Positions 7,114 through 12,096 of a stretch of 12,096 nucleotides of DNA are shown in pieces; position 1 is the first letter of the stretch, and every line of letters starts with the position of its first letter. The stretch covers positions 1-12,096 of the forward strand of contig JAWDMK010000020.1 of NCBI GenBank assembly GCA_046536675.1. Direction: 5' to 3'. Source of the DNA: JAGDYD01 sp046536675. Lineage in GTDB: Archaea; Micrarchaeota; Micrarchaeia; Micrarchaeales; CABMGC01. Both the position numbers and the translations under genes were made by a program. The notes under the pieces were generated by a model that had not been told where the DNA came from, ran no database searches, and worked only from the letters and a program-made list of their open reading frames with translations.

Positions 7114-7473
7114 TCAGACTTTCTCTCCAAGCTTCTCTTTAATATATTCCATCAGGACAACAGCATTGTTATGCTCTGTGTCGCGCGCAGCATAAACTAG
7201 AGTTACATCTTCATTTTTTACAAGATCTAAAAGCTTTTTAATATGCTCGTTTGCATCGAGCTCCTTCTTGTATCTAGCCTTAAATTCTTCCCACTTGTTT
7301 GGATCATGTGCAAACCACTTCCTAAGCTGGTCGCTTGGCGCCACTTCCTTCATCCAAAGGTCTATATTGGCAGTGCCCTTCTTAACGCCTCTTGGCCACA
7401 GCGCGTCGACAAGTATCCTCTTGCCATCAGTTATTTCGGTCTTATCATATATTCTCTTTATACCTACGAGCAC
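7114..7473 (-). CDS. DUF488 family protein
   Basis: A 119-residue soluble protein of the DUF488 (YeaO-like) family, whose biochemical role is not established. The signature is clear: IKRIYD at 5-10, LVDALWPRG at 21-29, then W40, the APS at 45-47, RKWFAHDPNKWEEFKARY (51-68) and TLVYAARDTEHNNAVVL (91-107). The length is normal for the family. The start is GTG at 7473, about 30 bases downstream of a TATA-like GTTTATAAAC, with GTGGTT two bases before it. It is the first gene of a two-gene unit with the Yip1-like membrane gene 10 bases downstream. That link does not by itself suggest a function. Confidence 0.87.
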   Translation of the reverse strand: MLVGIKRIYDKTEITDGKRILVDALWPRGVKKGTANIDLWMKEVAPSDQLRKWFAHDPNKWEEFKARYKKELDANEHIKKLLDLVKNEDVTLVYAARDTEHNNAVVLMEYIKEKLGEKV

Positions 7474-7502
7474 AAAACCACACTAGTAAAATGAATATTT
7501 AT

Positions 7503-7512
7503 GTTTATAAAC
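7503..7512 (-). promoter_or_regulatory. TATA box of the DUF488/Yip1-like unit
   Basis: GTTTATAAAC is a perfect 10-bp palindrome centred about 34 bases before the GTG at 7473. It would give a leader of about 7 bases. Being symmetrical, it could also act rightwards, but no rightward gene lies at the right distance. Confidence 0.45.
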
Positions 7513-7599
7513 CTTTTTAGATAATTCAAGAACGAATATTTTTATAGTTTCATTTCTTCCATTTTTCTTCTAATATTCCTGCTTCAAAAAATAATAAGA

Positions 7600-7608
7600 T
7601 TTAAAAAT
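7600..7608 (+). promoter_or_regulatory. TATA box of proS
   Basis: TTTAAAAAT is centred about 26 bases before position 7630, the likely transcription start. The leader would be about 14 bases and carry the ribosome site at 7635-7640. The rest of the 170-base gap between the DUF488 gene and proS is T-rich and shows nothing else. Confidence 0.45.
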
Positions 7609-7634
7609 TCAGAAAGCAATATTTTATAGCTCAG

Positions 7635-7640
7635 GGTGTT
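7635..7640 (+). promoter_or_regulatory. Ribosome binding site for proS
   Basis: GGTGTT ends three bases before TTG at 7644, the same spacing as for the atp genes. It supports TTG initiation of proS. Confidence 0.65.
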
Positions 7641-7643
7641 TTA

Positions 7644-9101
7644 TTGAAAGAACAGAATGATGAAGAAAAGAAATCATTAGGTTTAACGCATAAAAAGGAG
7701 GAGTTTGAGGAATGGTACCCAGAGGTATTGACTAAGTCCGGTTTTGTAGACTACAGCTTTGTGTCTGGCATGCTCGTCTTCAGGCCTGCAGCATACGCTG
7801 CCTGGCAGATAATAGTAAATGCTGTTGATTCTGAATTTAAAAAGAACGGCATAGAAGATGTCTATTTCCCTTTATTTATACCAGAGAGATTCCTTGAAAA
7901 AGAGAAGGAGCATTTTGTGGGCTTCGAGCCAGAGGTAGCGTGGGTGACACATGCAGGTAAGAGCAAACTTGAAGAAAGGCTAGCTGTAAGACCAACCTCA
8001 GAAACAATAATGTATCCTAGCTATTCAAAGTGGATAAGGTCTTGGCGCGACCTGCCGCTTAGATATAACCAGTGGAATAATGCTGTGAGGTGGGAGTTCA
8101 AGCACCCAACGCCACTTCTTAGAACAAGGGAATTCCTATGGTGCGAAGGCCACAGCGTGTTTGCAAATAAAGAAGAAGCTGATAAGGAAAGGAATTTTAT
8201 TATGGGCTTATGGGAAAGAGTATTAAAGGACTACCTCGCCCTTCCTGGAATAGCTGGAAGAAAAACCGAGAATGAGAAGTTTGCAGGTGCTGTTGCAAGC
8301 TATAGCATAGAGCACATAATGCCAGATGGCTACGTAGTCCAAGGGCCTGATTTCCACAACGATGGTGAGAACTTTGCAAAGGCTTTTGATATAAAATTCC
8401 TTGACAAAGATGGAAAAGAAAAGTATGCATGGCAAAATACATATGCAATTTCTACAAGGGAACTTGGCGTTATGGTTGCAACACATAGTGATGATAAAGG
8501 CTTGATCCTACCACCAAGAATAGCATATATACAGGTTGTGATAGTTCCTATAATAGCAAAAGGAAAAGAAGAGAAGATACTCGGCTATGCTAGGAAGGTT
8601 GCAGACATACTAAAGGAAAGGTATAGAATAAAGCTTGATGATAGGGAAGGCTATACCCCAGGCTATAAATACAATGAATGGGAGCTCAAGGGCGTGCCAC
8701 TTAGAATAGAAATAGGCCTAAAAGAGGTTGAAAAGGGTCAGGTAATGTTCGTTAGAAGGGATACAGGAGCGAAAGCAGAGGCAAGCCTAGGCGACCTTGT
8801 AGAAAAGGTAGAGGTAATACTTGATGATATACACAAAAATCTATATGAAAGGGCAAAGAAGTTCATGCAAGAGCACATACACAATGTGGAAACATACGAT
8901 GAATTTAAGCACGTGCTTAAGACAAAGAAGGGCATTATACACGCTCCATGGTGTGGCAGCCCAGAGTGCGAAGAAAAGATAAAAGAAGAGACAGGTGCAA
9001 AAACATCTAACATTCCTTTTGACCAATCAGACCTTCACGGCAAATGCATCTATTGCGGTAAAGAAGCAAAGTACATGGTGAACTTTGCAAAGAGTTATTG
9101 A
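7644..9101 (+). CDS. proS: Prolyl-tRNA synthetase, archaeal/eukaryotic type
   Basis: Class II synthetase charging tRNA-Pro (485 aa, normal for the type lacking the bacterial editing insertion). The catalytic core includes VRPTSETIMYP (115-125). Motif 2 is RTREFLWCEGHSVF (160-173) and motif 3 is HSDDKGLILPPRIA (281-294). The anticodon-binding domain (about 296-400) is followed by the archaeal-type C-terminal zinc domain, with cysteines 437, 442, 468 and 471, ending in the customary tyrosine. Where many ProRS have a GTSHxLGQNF loop, this one reads GPDFHNDGENF (234-244). The TTG start is set by GGTGTT three bases upstream; the next Met (residue 43) would delete conserved sequence. It has its own promoter and no operon partner. 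The stop overlaps the 3' end of an antisense C/D box RNA. Confidence 0.96.
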   Translation: MKEQNDEEKKSLGLTHKKEEFEEWYPEVLTKSGFVDYSFVSGMLVFRPAAYAAWQIIVNAVDSEFKKNGIEDVYFPLFIPERFLEKEKEHFVGFEPEVAWVTHAGKSKLEERLAVRPTSETIMYPSYSKWIRSWRDLPLRYNQWNNAVRWEFKHPTPLLRTREFLWCEGHSVFANKEEADKERNFIMGLWERVLKDYLALPGIAGRKTENEKFAGAVASYSIEHIMPDGYVVQGPDFHNDGENFAKAFDIKFLDKDGKEKYAWQNTYAISTRELGVMVATHSDDKGLILPPRIAYIQVVIVPIIAKGKEEKILGYARKVADILKERYRIKLDDREGYTPGYKYNEWELKGVPLRIEIGLKEVEKGQVMFVRRDTGAKAEASLGDLVEKVEVILDDIHKNLYERAKKFMQEHIHNVETYDEFKHVLKTKKGIIHAPWCGSPECEEKIKEETGAKTSNIPFDQSDLHGKCIYCGKEAKYMVNFAKSY

Positions 9102-9156
9102 TCAGACGACTCTCTTTTCATCACCGATCAGAAATACCTCGTCTCATCACATACTC
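9092..9156 (-). ncRNA. C/D box guide sRNA, double guide
   Basis: Read on the minus strand, all four boxes are perfect. C is GTGATGA (9150-9144) and D' is CTGA (9131-9128). C' is GTGATGA (9124-9118) and D is CTGA (9105-9102). Both guides are exactly 12 nt: GACGAGGTATTT (9143-9132) and AAAGAGAGTCGT (9117-9106). The D'-C' spacer is 3 nt. The flanks GAGTAT and ATAACTC can pair as a terminal stem. This is the symmetrical architecture of archaeal 2'-O-methylation guides bound by L7Ae, Nop5 and fibrillarin. By the 'fifth base before D' rule, the D guide points to C1920 and the D' guide to position 1940 of 23S rRNA (E. coli numbering, rRNA sequence from memory). It overlaps the proS stop on the other strand and lies 27 bases after tRNA-Gln on its own strand. 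Confidence 0.9.
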
Positions 9157-9161
9157 TTTTT
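9157..9161 (+). terminator. Oligo-T stretch after proS
   Basis: Five T follow CTC about 55 bases beyond the proS stop. This is a plausible archaeal termination signal on the plus strand, and it places the whole antisense sRNA within the proS 3' untranslated region. Confidence 0.35.
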
Positions 9162-9183
9162 AACAAAATAAAGATAAAAAGAT
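9162..9183 (-). terminator. T-rich spacer between tRNA-Gln and the sRNA
   Basis: On the minus strand this reads as two T runs (CTTTTTATC, then TTTATTTTG) directly after the tRNA-Gln end. It may terminate tRNA-Gln. It could instead supply a TATA-like element for the sRNA about 25 bases downstream, or be a processed spacer in a joint transcript. Confidence 0.35.
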
Positions 9184-9256
9184 TAGTCCCGGCCGGATTC
9201 GAACCGACGTAGCAGGGTCCAAAGCCCTGCGTCCTTGGCCGCTAGACGACGGGACT
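9184..9256 (-). tRNA. tRNA-Gln (anticodon TTG)
   Basis: On the minus strand the acceptor stem AGTCCCG/CGGGACT pairs fully, with A1-T72 and discriminator A at 9184. The D stem is GTCT/GGAC. The anticodon stem CAGGG/CCCTG encloses CTTTGGA, giving anticodon TTG. The T stem GTCGG/CCGGC contains one G-T pair, and the T loop is TTCGAAT. CCA is not encoded and there is no intron. In archaea this tRNA is generally glutamylated and then amidated by GatDE; the A1-T72 start is typical of archaeal tRNA-Gln as I recall it. Confidence 0.94.
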
Positions 9257-9257
9257 A

Positions 9258-9302
9258 TGATATAGATAATTATATAAATAAACAAATATAAAAAATAAAT
9301 CA
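9258..9302. promoter_or_regulatory. Divergent promoter region for tRNA-Gln and alaX
   Basis: An almost pure A/T stretch between two outward-facing genes. On the minus strand, TTTTTATAT (9295-9287) is spaced for a tRNA-Gln start a few bases before 9256. On the plus strand, TATATAAAT (9271-9279) would place the alaX transcript start near 9302, with a leader of about 19 bases. The two boxes interleave. Confidence 0.45.
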
Positions 9303-9320
9303 TAGCTAGCAAGTGGTTCT

Positions 9321-10040
9321 ATGACGGAAAAGCTCTATTGGAATGATGCATACGCAAAGGAGTTTAGTGCAAGAATTACAAAGATAAATGGCAATGAGGT
9401 AGTGCTAGACAAAACCTTATTTTATCCAACAGGCGGTGGTCAGCCAAATGATACTGGAAAAATCACCTGCAATGGAAATGAGTATAAGGTAGTTGATGTT
9501 AAGTCAAACAATGATGAGATAATACATGTATTAGATAGAAACTTAGATGCACAGGTAGGAGATACTGTAAGTGGGGTTATAGATTGGAATAGAAGGTACA
9601 AGCTCATGCGCCTTCATTCAGCTATACATCTTATTGATGGGATTTTAGAAAACAAATACAATTCAAGCATGATCACAGGCGGACAGATATATGAAGATAG
9701 GGCAAGAATAGATATTGATATGCAAGAGCTGAATAGGGAGAAAGCAGAAGAGCTTATAAGCGAAGCAAACAAGGTTGCAAAAGAGGGGCACGAGATTCAG
9801 GCAAGATTCATACCAAGAGACGAAGCACTTAAGATTGAAAGATTGGCTAGAACAGAAACAGGCAGGGAGCTCATAAAAAACCTTGATGTTGTAAGAGTCG
9901 TAGAGATAAAAGGCTTGGATATGCAGTCTGACGGCGGAACACATGTTAAAAATACTAATGAGATAGGTACAATAAAGCTAAGCAAGTTTGAAAATAAGGG
10001 AAAGCACAGCAAAAGAATTGAAATAGTACTTGAGGATTAG
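9321..10040 (+). CDS. alaX: Alanyl-tRNA editing protein, AlaX-M type
   Basis: Stand-alone homologue of the AlaRS editing domain (239 aa), which hydrolyses mischarged seryl- (and glycyl-) tRNA-Ala in trans. The N-terminal barrel has the glycine-rich motif FYPTGGGQP at 34-42, which marks the longer AlaX-M class. The editing site has RLHSAIHL (97-104) with zinc-ligand histidines 99 and 103, and DGGTHVKNTNEIG (204-216) with His208. Asp204 stands where AlaRS has the cysteine of CGGTH. The C-terminal catalytic module of AlaRS is absent. It is preceded by GTGGTT two bases before the ATG, shares a divergent promoter region with tRNA-Gln, and ends three bases before the convergent CoA-binding gene. 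Confidence 0.92.
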   Translation: MTEKLYWNDAYAKEFSARITKINGNEVVLDKTLFYPTGGGQPNDTGKITCNGNEYKVVDVKSNNDEIIHVLDRNLDAQVGDTVSGVIDWNRRYKLMRLHSAIHLIDGILENKYNSSMITGGQIYEDRARIDIDMQELNREKAEELISEANKVAKEGHEIQARFIPRDEALKIERLARTETGRELIKNLDVVRVVEIKGLDMQSDGGTHVKNTNEIGTIKLSKFENKGKHSKRIEIVLED

Positions 10041-10043
10041 ATT

Positions 10044-10472
10044 CTAAAGTTTGCCTTCTGATTGAAACTTGTAATGCATCTTCATCATGCATCTGTTCTG
10101 AACAAAAAGCAGTCCATGCTCAACAGCATATTTTCCGGCTTCTTCATTAAATATTCCTTCTTGAAGCCATAGCACCTTTGCTTTTATCTCTACAGCCTGC
10201 TTTGCTATATCTAATGCCTCTCTTGCAGGCCTAAATACATCAACAACATCTACTTGCTCCTTAATATCGGTAAGCGATTTGTATGCCTTCTCGCCAAGTA
10301 TTGTATCAGCAAAAGGGTTTACCGGAATTATCCTGTAACCAACGCTTTGCAAATAAGCTGGTACATCGTGGCTTGGCTTGCCTTCTTCCCTTGAACAGCC
10401 AACCACAGCTATTACATGATAGTTTTTAAGTATATTTAGCATTAGTGCTTCCTTCTCTTCTTCATCATTCAT
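10044..10472 (-). CDS. CoA-binding domain protein (YccU-like)
   Basis: Small Rossmann-fold protein of the CoA_binding_2 family (142 aa from the ATG at 10472, the usual size); exact function unknown. Seen in order: YHVIAVVGCSREEGKPSHDV, with the glycine-rich nucleotide-binding turn; GYRIIPVNPFADTILGEKAYKSLTDI; VDVVDVFRPARE; LWLQEGIFNEEAG; and VQNRCMMKMH near the end. All match the family consensus, including the WLQ-G and RC elements. A longer frame begins at 10535, but those 21 residues lie over the PAP2 gene, while the ATG at 10472 has AAGGAG seven bases upstream. The gene overlaps the PAP2 stop by 8 bases, so translation is probably coupled. Confidence 0.88.
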   Translation of the reverse strand: MNDEEEKEALMLNILKNYHVIAVVGCSREEGKPSHDVPAYLQSVGYRIIPVNPFADTILGEKAYKSLTDIKEQVDVVDVFRPAREALDIAKQAVEIKAKVLWLQEGIFNEEAGKYAVEHGLLFVQNRCMMKMHYKFQSEGKL

Positions 10473-11040
10473 TCTTCCACTCCTTAGGGCAAAGCTTTCC
10501 AAATAGCTTGCAGAATATTTTTGCAAGCGGATCATTTATTTTATTTGAATAGTATTTGTATATAGGCCAAACAACCACTATACTTATTATTATCCCAGCA
10601 ATAACATCGCTAAGGTAATGCAAACCAAGGTATACCCTGCCAAATAAAACAGCTATGAGCCAAGCGAGATAAAGAAATCTTAAGTACTTATATGGTAATG
10701 TAAAGAAGGTAAGGCCTGTAAGAACAGTCGCATGACTGCTAGGAAAGGAGAAGCTAGATTCACAGCCTATATTGTTTATCCAAGAAAGAGCAGGCACACT
10801 ACATGGCCTAGGTTCCTTTACTATATACTTTATTACTTCATTGATTATGTAAAGCACAAAGAACAAAACTACAAAAGAGAAAACATTTTTGTCCCTTTTA
10901 AAATACATGTAAATAACAACAAGCGGAATAACAATTAGAAAGCTCTCAGCAAGATAATGCATTGTAAGATTTAGCGCTGGGCTGGCTATATCTTTGGCTA
11001 GCTGGAAAGCCCATATGTTCATGCTATTTATTAAGCTCAT
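10465..11040 (-). CDS. PAP2-family membrane phosphatase
   Basis: Polytopic membrane enzyme (191 aa) of the type 2 phosphatidic acid phosphatase superfamily. It probably dephosphorylates a lipid (di)phosphate such as a polyprenyl diphosphate; the substrate cannot be told from sequence. The three catalytic motifs are complete. Motif 1 is K71-x6-R78-P79 (in KYIVKEPRP), motif 2 is PSSHA at 100-104, and motif 3 is GR135-VYLGL-H141-YLSD145. His141 would be the nucleophile and His103 the acid. Hydrophobic segments lie at about 30-48, 52-72, 103-115, 120-138 and 145-163. The C-terminus is basic and cytoplasmic-looking. It starts without a ribosome site close to a TATA tract, so it is likely leaderless, and it overlaps the next gene. 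Confidence 0.92.
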   Translation of the reverse strand: MSLINSMNIWAFQLAKDIASPALNLTMHYLAESFLIVIPLVVIYMYFKRDKNVFSFVVLFFVLYIINEVIKYIVKEPRPCSVPALSWINNIGCESSFSFPSSHATVLTGLTFFTLPYKYLRFLYLAWLIAVLFGRVYLGLHYLSDVIAGIIISIVVVWPIYKYYSNKINDPLAKIFCKLFGKLCPKEWKNE

Positions 11041-11056
11041 GAGTGGAATTAGCCCT

Positions 11057-11070
11057 TTTATTTATTTAAG
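11057..11070. promoter_or_regulatory. Shared AT tract of the PAP2/PIN divergent promoters
   Basis: TTTTATTTATTTAA sits in the middle of a 52-base gap between divergent start codons, about 24-29 bases from each. It can serve as TATA box in both directions with leaderless transcripts. Confidence 0.45.
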
Positions 11071-11092
11071 CTTTATTATCTCATAATCTAGC

Positions 11093-11437
11093 ATGGAAAT
11101 CGCTTTAGACACTAGCTCAATACTTTTTGGCTTTGAAAAGAAAATAGATGTATTTGATATTGCAAAGGAGCATGGCTATACCCCTATTGTCTCGAAAGGT
11201 GTTATTAAAGAGCTTGAAAAACTTGCTAGCTCGAAGTCGAAAAAGAGCATTTATGCTAAGCTAGCGCTTAATGCGATAAAGGCAAAAAAGGTAAAGATTG
11301 TTGACTCAAGCGAATATGTTGATTCATGGCTTGAAAAAAACAAGGTTGTATGCACAAATGACCTTAAGCTTAGGAGAGAGCTAAAAGAAAAAGGGGTAAA
11401 GGCTTTTGCGCTTGCTGTTGGTGGTAGGCTTGTTTGA
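11093..11437 (+). CDS. PIN-domain protein, Fcf1/Utp24-like archaeal family
   Basis: Single PIN nuclease domain (114 aa), probably of the COG1412 group related to the eukaryotic rRNA-processing factor Fcf1. The acidic site is visible: Asp6 in IALDTSSIL, Glu40 in GVIKELEKL, and Asp90 in VVCTNDLKLRREL, with Asp77 a possible fourth. The 'VxTNDxxLrxxLkxxGv' block is the family signature. No antitoxin gene adjoins, so a VapC toxin role is unlikely. The position just before rpo7 on the same strand recurs in many archaea and supports a housekeeping role in RNA or ribosome processing. The ATG lies about 29 bases from a TATA tract without a ribosome site: leaderless. Confidence 0.87.
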   Translation: MEIALDTSSILFGFEKKIDVFDIAKEHGYTPIVSKGVIKELEKLASSKSKKSIYAKLALNAIKAKKVKIVDSSEYVDSWLEKNKVVCTNDLKLRRELKEKGVKAFALAVGGRLV

Positions 11438-11441
11438 TAAG

Positions 11442-11460
11442 CATATAATATTTATTTATT
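11442..11460 (+). promoter_or_regulatory. Probable promoter of rpo7
   Basis: The AT-rich CATATAATATTTATTTATT just after the PIN gene stop contains TATA-like cores. They would start transcription between about 11473 and 11481, upstream of the ribosome site at 11497. Read-through from the PIN gene is also possible. Confidence 0.4.
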
Positions 11461-11496
11461 TCCTTTCTAATAGATTATGTTCTAATGCTTGCTAGT

Positions 11497-11502
11497 GGTG
11501 AG
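11497..11502 (+). promoter_or_regulatory. Ribosome binding site that fixes the rpo7 start
   Basis: GGTGAG ends three bases before TTG at 11506. An in-frame ATG at 11485 lies upstream, but it has no ribosome site and would add seven residues not seen in the family. Confidence 0.7.
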
Positions 11503-11505
11503 TAT

Positions 11506-12087
11506 TTGTATTACAAATATACCATAAAAGATACAATAAGTATACCTCCCTCTTATTTTGGAGAGGATTTAAACAAGGTTGCAACAGATTTGCTAAGGCA
11601 AAAATATGAGAGAACACTAGATAAGGACATGGGTATAATACTTGCGGTATATAATGTAAGGGATATTAGCGATGGCTATCTTCTACCTGGCGACCCTTCA
11701 ACACACCATAGCCTGACATTTGATGCACTAACGTTTAAGCTTGAGGTGGAAGAGGTAGTCGTTGGCGAGGTAAGCGAACTTGTTGAATTTGGCTGCTTTG
11801 TAAGAGTAGGCCCGCTTGAAGGGCTTGTGCATTTATCACAGATAACAAGCGATTTTATAAGCTTCGACAGAAAGAGTGGAGTATTGAACTCAAGAAATAC
11901 GGGCAAAGTACTTAAGAAGGGCGATGTTGTATATGCTAAGGTTTCTACAATAAGCTGGAAGTCAAATATAAAAGATACCAAGATAGCGCTTACTATGAGG
12001 CCAGAGGGCTTGGGCAAAGAGGAGTGGCTTCTAGAAGAAGAAAAACCTGCAAAAGAGAAAAAAGAGAAAAAGGTTAAGAAGAAATAA
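11506..12087 (+). CDS. rpo7: DNA-directed RNA polymerase subunit Rpo7 (E')
   Basis: Stalk subunit of archaeal RNA polymerase, homologous to Rpb7; with Rpo4 it forms the stalk that binds emerging RNA and helps open the promoter. From TTG the protein is 193 residues and begins MYYKYTIKDTISIPP, matching the family start (MYkl..v.DtV.vpP). The tip domain fills about 1-78, including DKDMGIILAVYNV and GYLLPGDPSTHH. The S1/OB domain (about 82-165) includes VEFGCFVRVGPLEGLVHLSQI and ends at ALTMRPEGLGKEEWL. A Lys/Glu tail of about 18 residues (EEEKPAKEKKEKKVKKK) follows and is unusual. An ATG at 11485 is the alternative start, giving 200 aa. Spt4 (rpoE'') is the usual next gene in archaea and may start just beyond the window. 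Confidence 0.94.
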   Translation: MYYKYTIKDTISIPPSYFGEDLNKVATDLLRQKYERTLDKDMGIILAVYNVRDISDGYLLPGDPSTHHSLTFDALTFKLEVEEVVVGEVSELVEFGCFVRVGPLEGLVHLSQITSDFISFDRKSGVLNSRNTGKVLKKGDVVYAKVSTISWKSNIKDTKIALTMRPEGLGKEEWLLEEEKPAKEKKEKKVKKK

Positions 12088-12090
12088 TTA

Positions 12091-12096
12091 GTGGTT
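12091..12096 (+). promoter_or_regulatory. Possible pre-start element of the next gene
   Basis: The window ends with GTGGTT, the hexamer found 2-3 bases before the starts of alaX, the DUF488 gene and the Yip1-like gene. A start codon may lie within a few bases of the edge. Confidence 0.25.

Noticed and set aside
7104..7130. Upstream TTG start for the Yip1-like protein (331 aa).
   Set aside because: It lies inside the DUF488 gene, while the ATG at 7103 is better placed behind GTGGTT.
7474..7643. The 170-base gap before proS as a site for a small gene or RNA.
   Set aside because: Only T-rich sequence and promoter-like boxes; no C/D boxes, tRNA arms or plausible small frame with a ribosome site.
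10473..10535. Longer start for the CoA-binding protein (163 aa).
   Set aside because: The extra 21 residues overlap the PAP2 coding end and have no family match; the ATG at 10472 has a good ribosome site and gives normal length.
11093..11437. The PIN gene as a VapC-type toxin of a toxin-antitoxin pair.
   Set aside because: No small antitoxin gene adjoins; the sequence resembles the Fcf1-like housekeeping group and the rpo7 neighbourhood is conserved.
1..12096. A defence island, mobile element or other novel multi-gene system.
   Set aside because: All genes but the Yip1-like tail fit known housekeeping families; no transposase, integrase, repeat array or toxin cluster is visible.

Overview
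This is about 12 kb of AT-rich archaeal chromosome. The evidence is an A-type ATP synthase operon in the order C-F-A-B-D, diphthamide ligase Dph6, RNA polymerase subunit Rpo7 beside a PIN-domain gene, an archaeal-type prolyl-tRNA synthetase, TATA boxes, leaderless or very short leaders, and a C/D box guide RNA. Compact spacing and TTG/GTG starts would fit a small-genome lineage such as DPANN (perhaps Micrarchaeota), but that placement is only a guess. No transposon, CRISPR array or phage gene is visible.

Layout. 1-5602 (+): atpC (5' end outside the window), atpF, atpA, atpB, atpD and dph6, packed with gaps of 0-12 bases. 5665-5735 (+): tRNA-Val(TAC). 5782-6102 (+): a small HTH regulator with a long inverted repeat just upstream. 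6135-7473 (-): a two-gene unit of a DUF488 protein and a Yip1-like membrane protein with an outward-facing Cys-containing tail. 7644-9101 (+): proS. 9092-9156 (-): a C/D box sRNA in the proS 3' flank, followed towards higher coordinates on the same strand by tRNA-Gln(TTG) at 9184-9256. 9321-10040 (+): AlaX editing protein. 10044-11040 (-): a PAP2-type phosphatase and a CoA-binding-fold protein that overlap. 11093-12087 (+): PIN-domain protein and rpo7.

Much of the window is translation: ProRS, the AlaX alanyl-tRNA editor, two tRNAs, diphthamide synthesis on EF2, and a guide RNA whose two guides appear to match adjacent conserved segments of 23S rRNA (helix 69 to helix 71). The rest is energy (ATP synthase), transcription (Rpo7), and envelope or lipid functions (PAP2, Yip1-like).

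The most notable observations are the C/D box sRNA antisense to the proS end with predictable rRNA targets, the 27-bp palindrome that looks like an autoregulatory operator, and a strict GGTGNN-N3-start pattern that fixes several start codons, including a downstream TTG start for rpo7. No new multi-gene system was found. No gene-free stretch exceeds about 170 bases.
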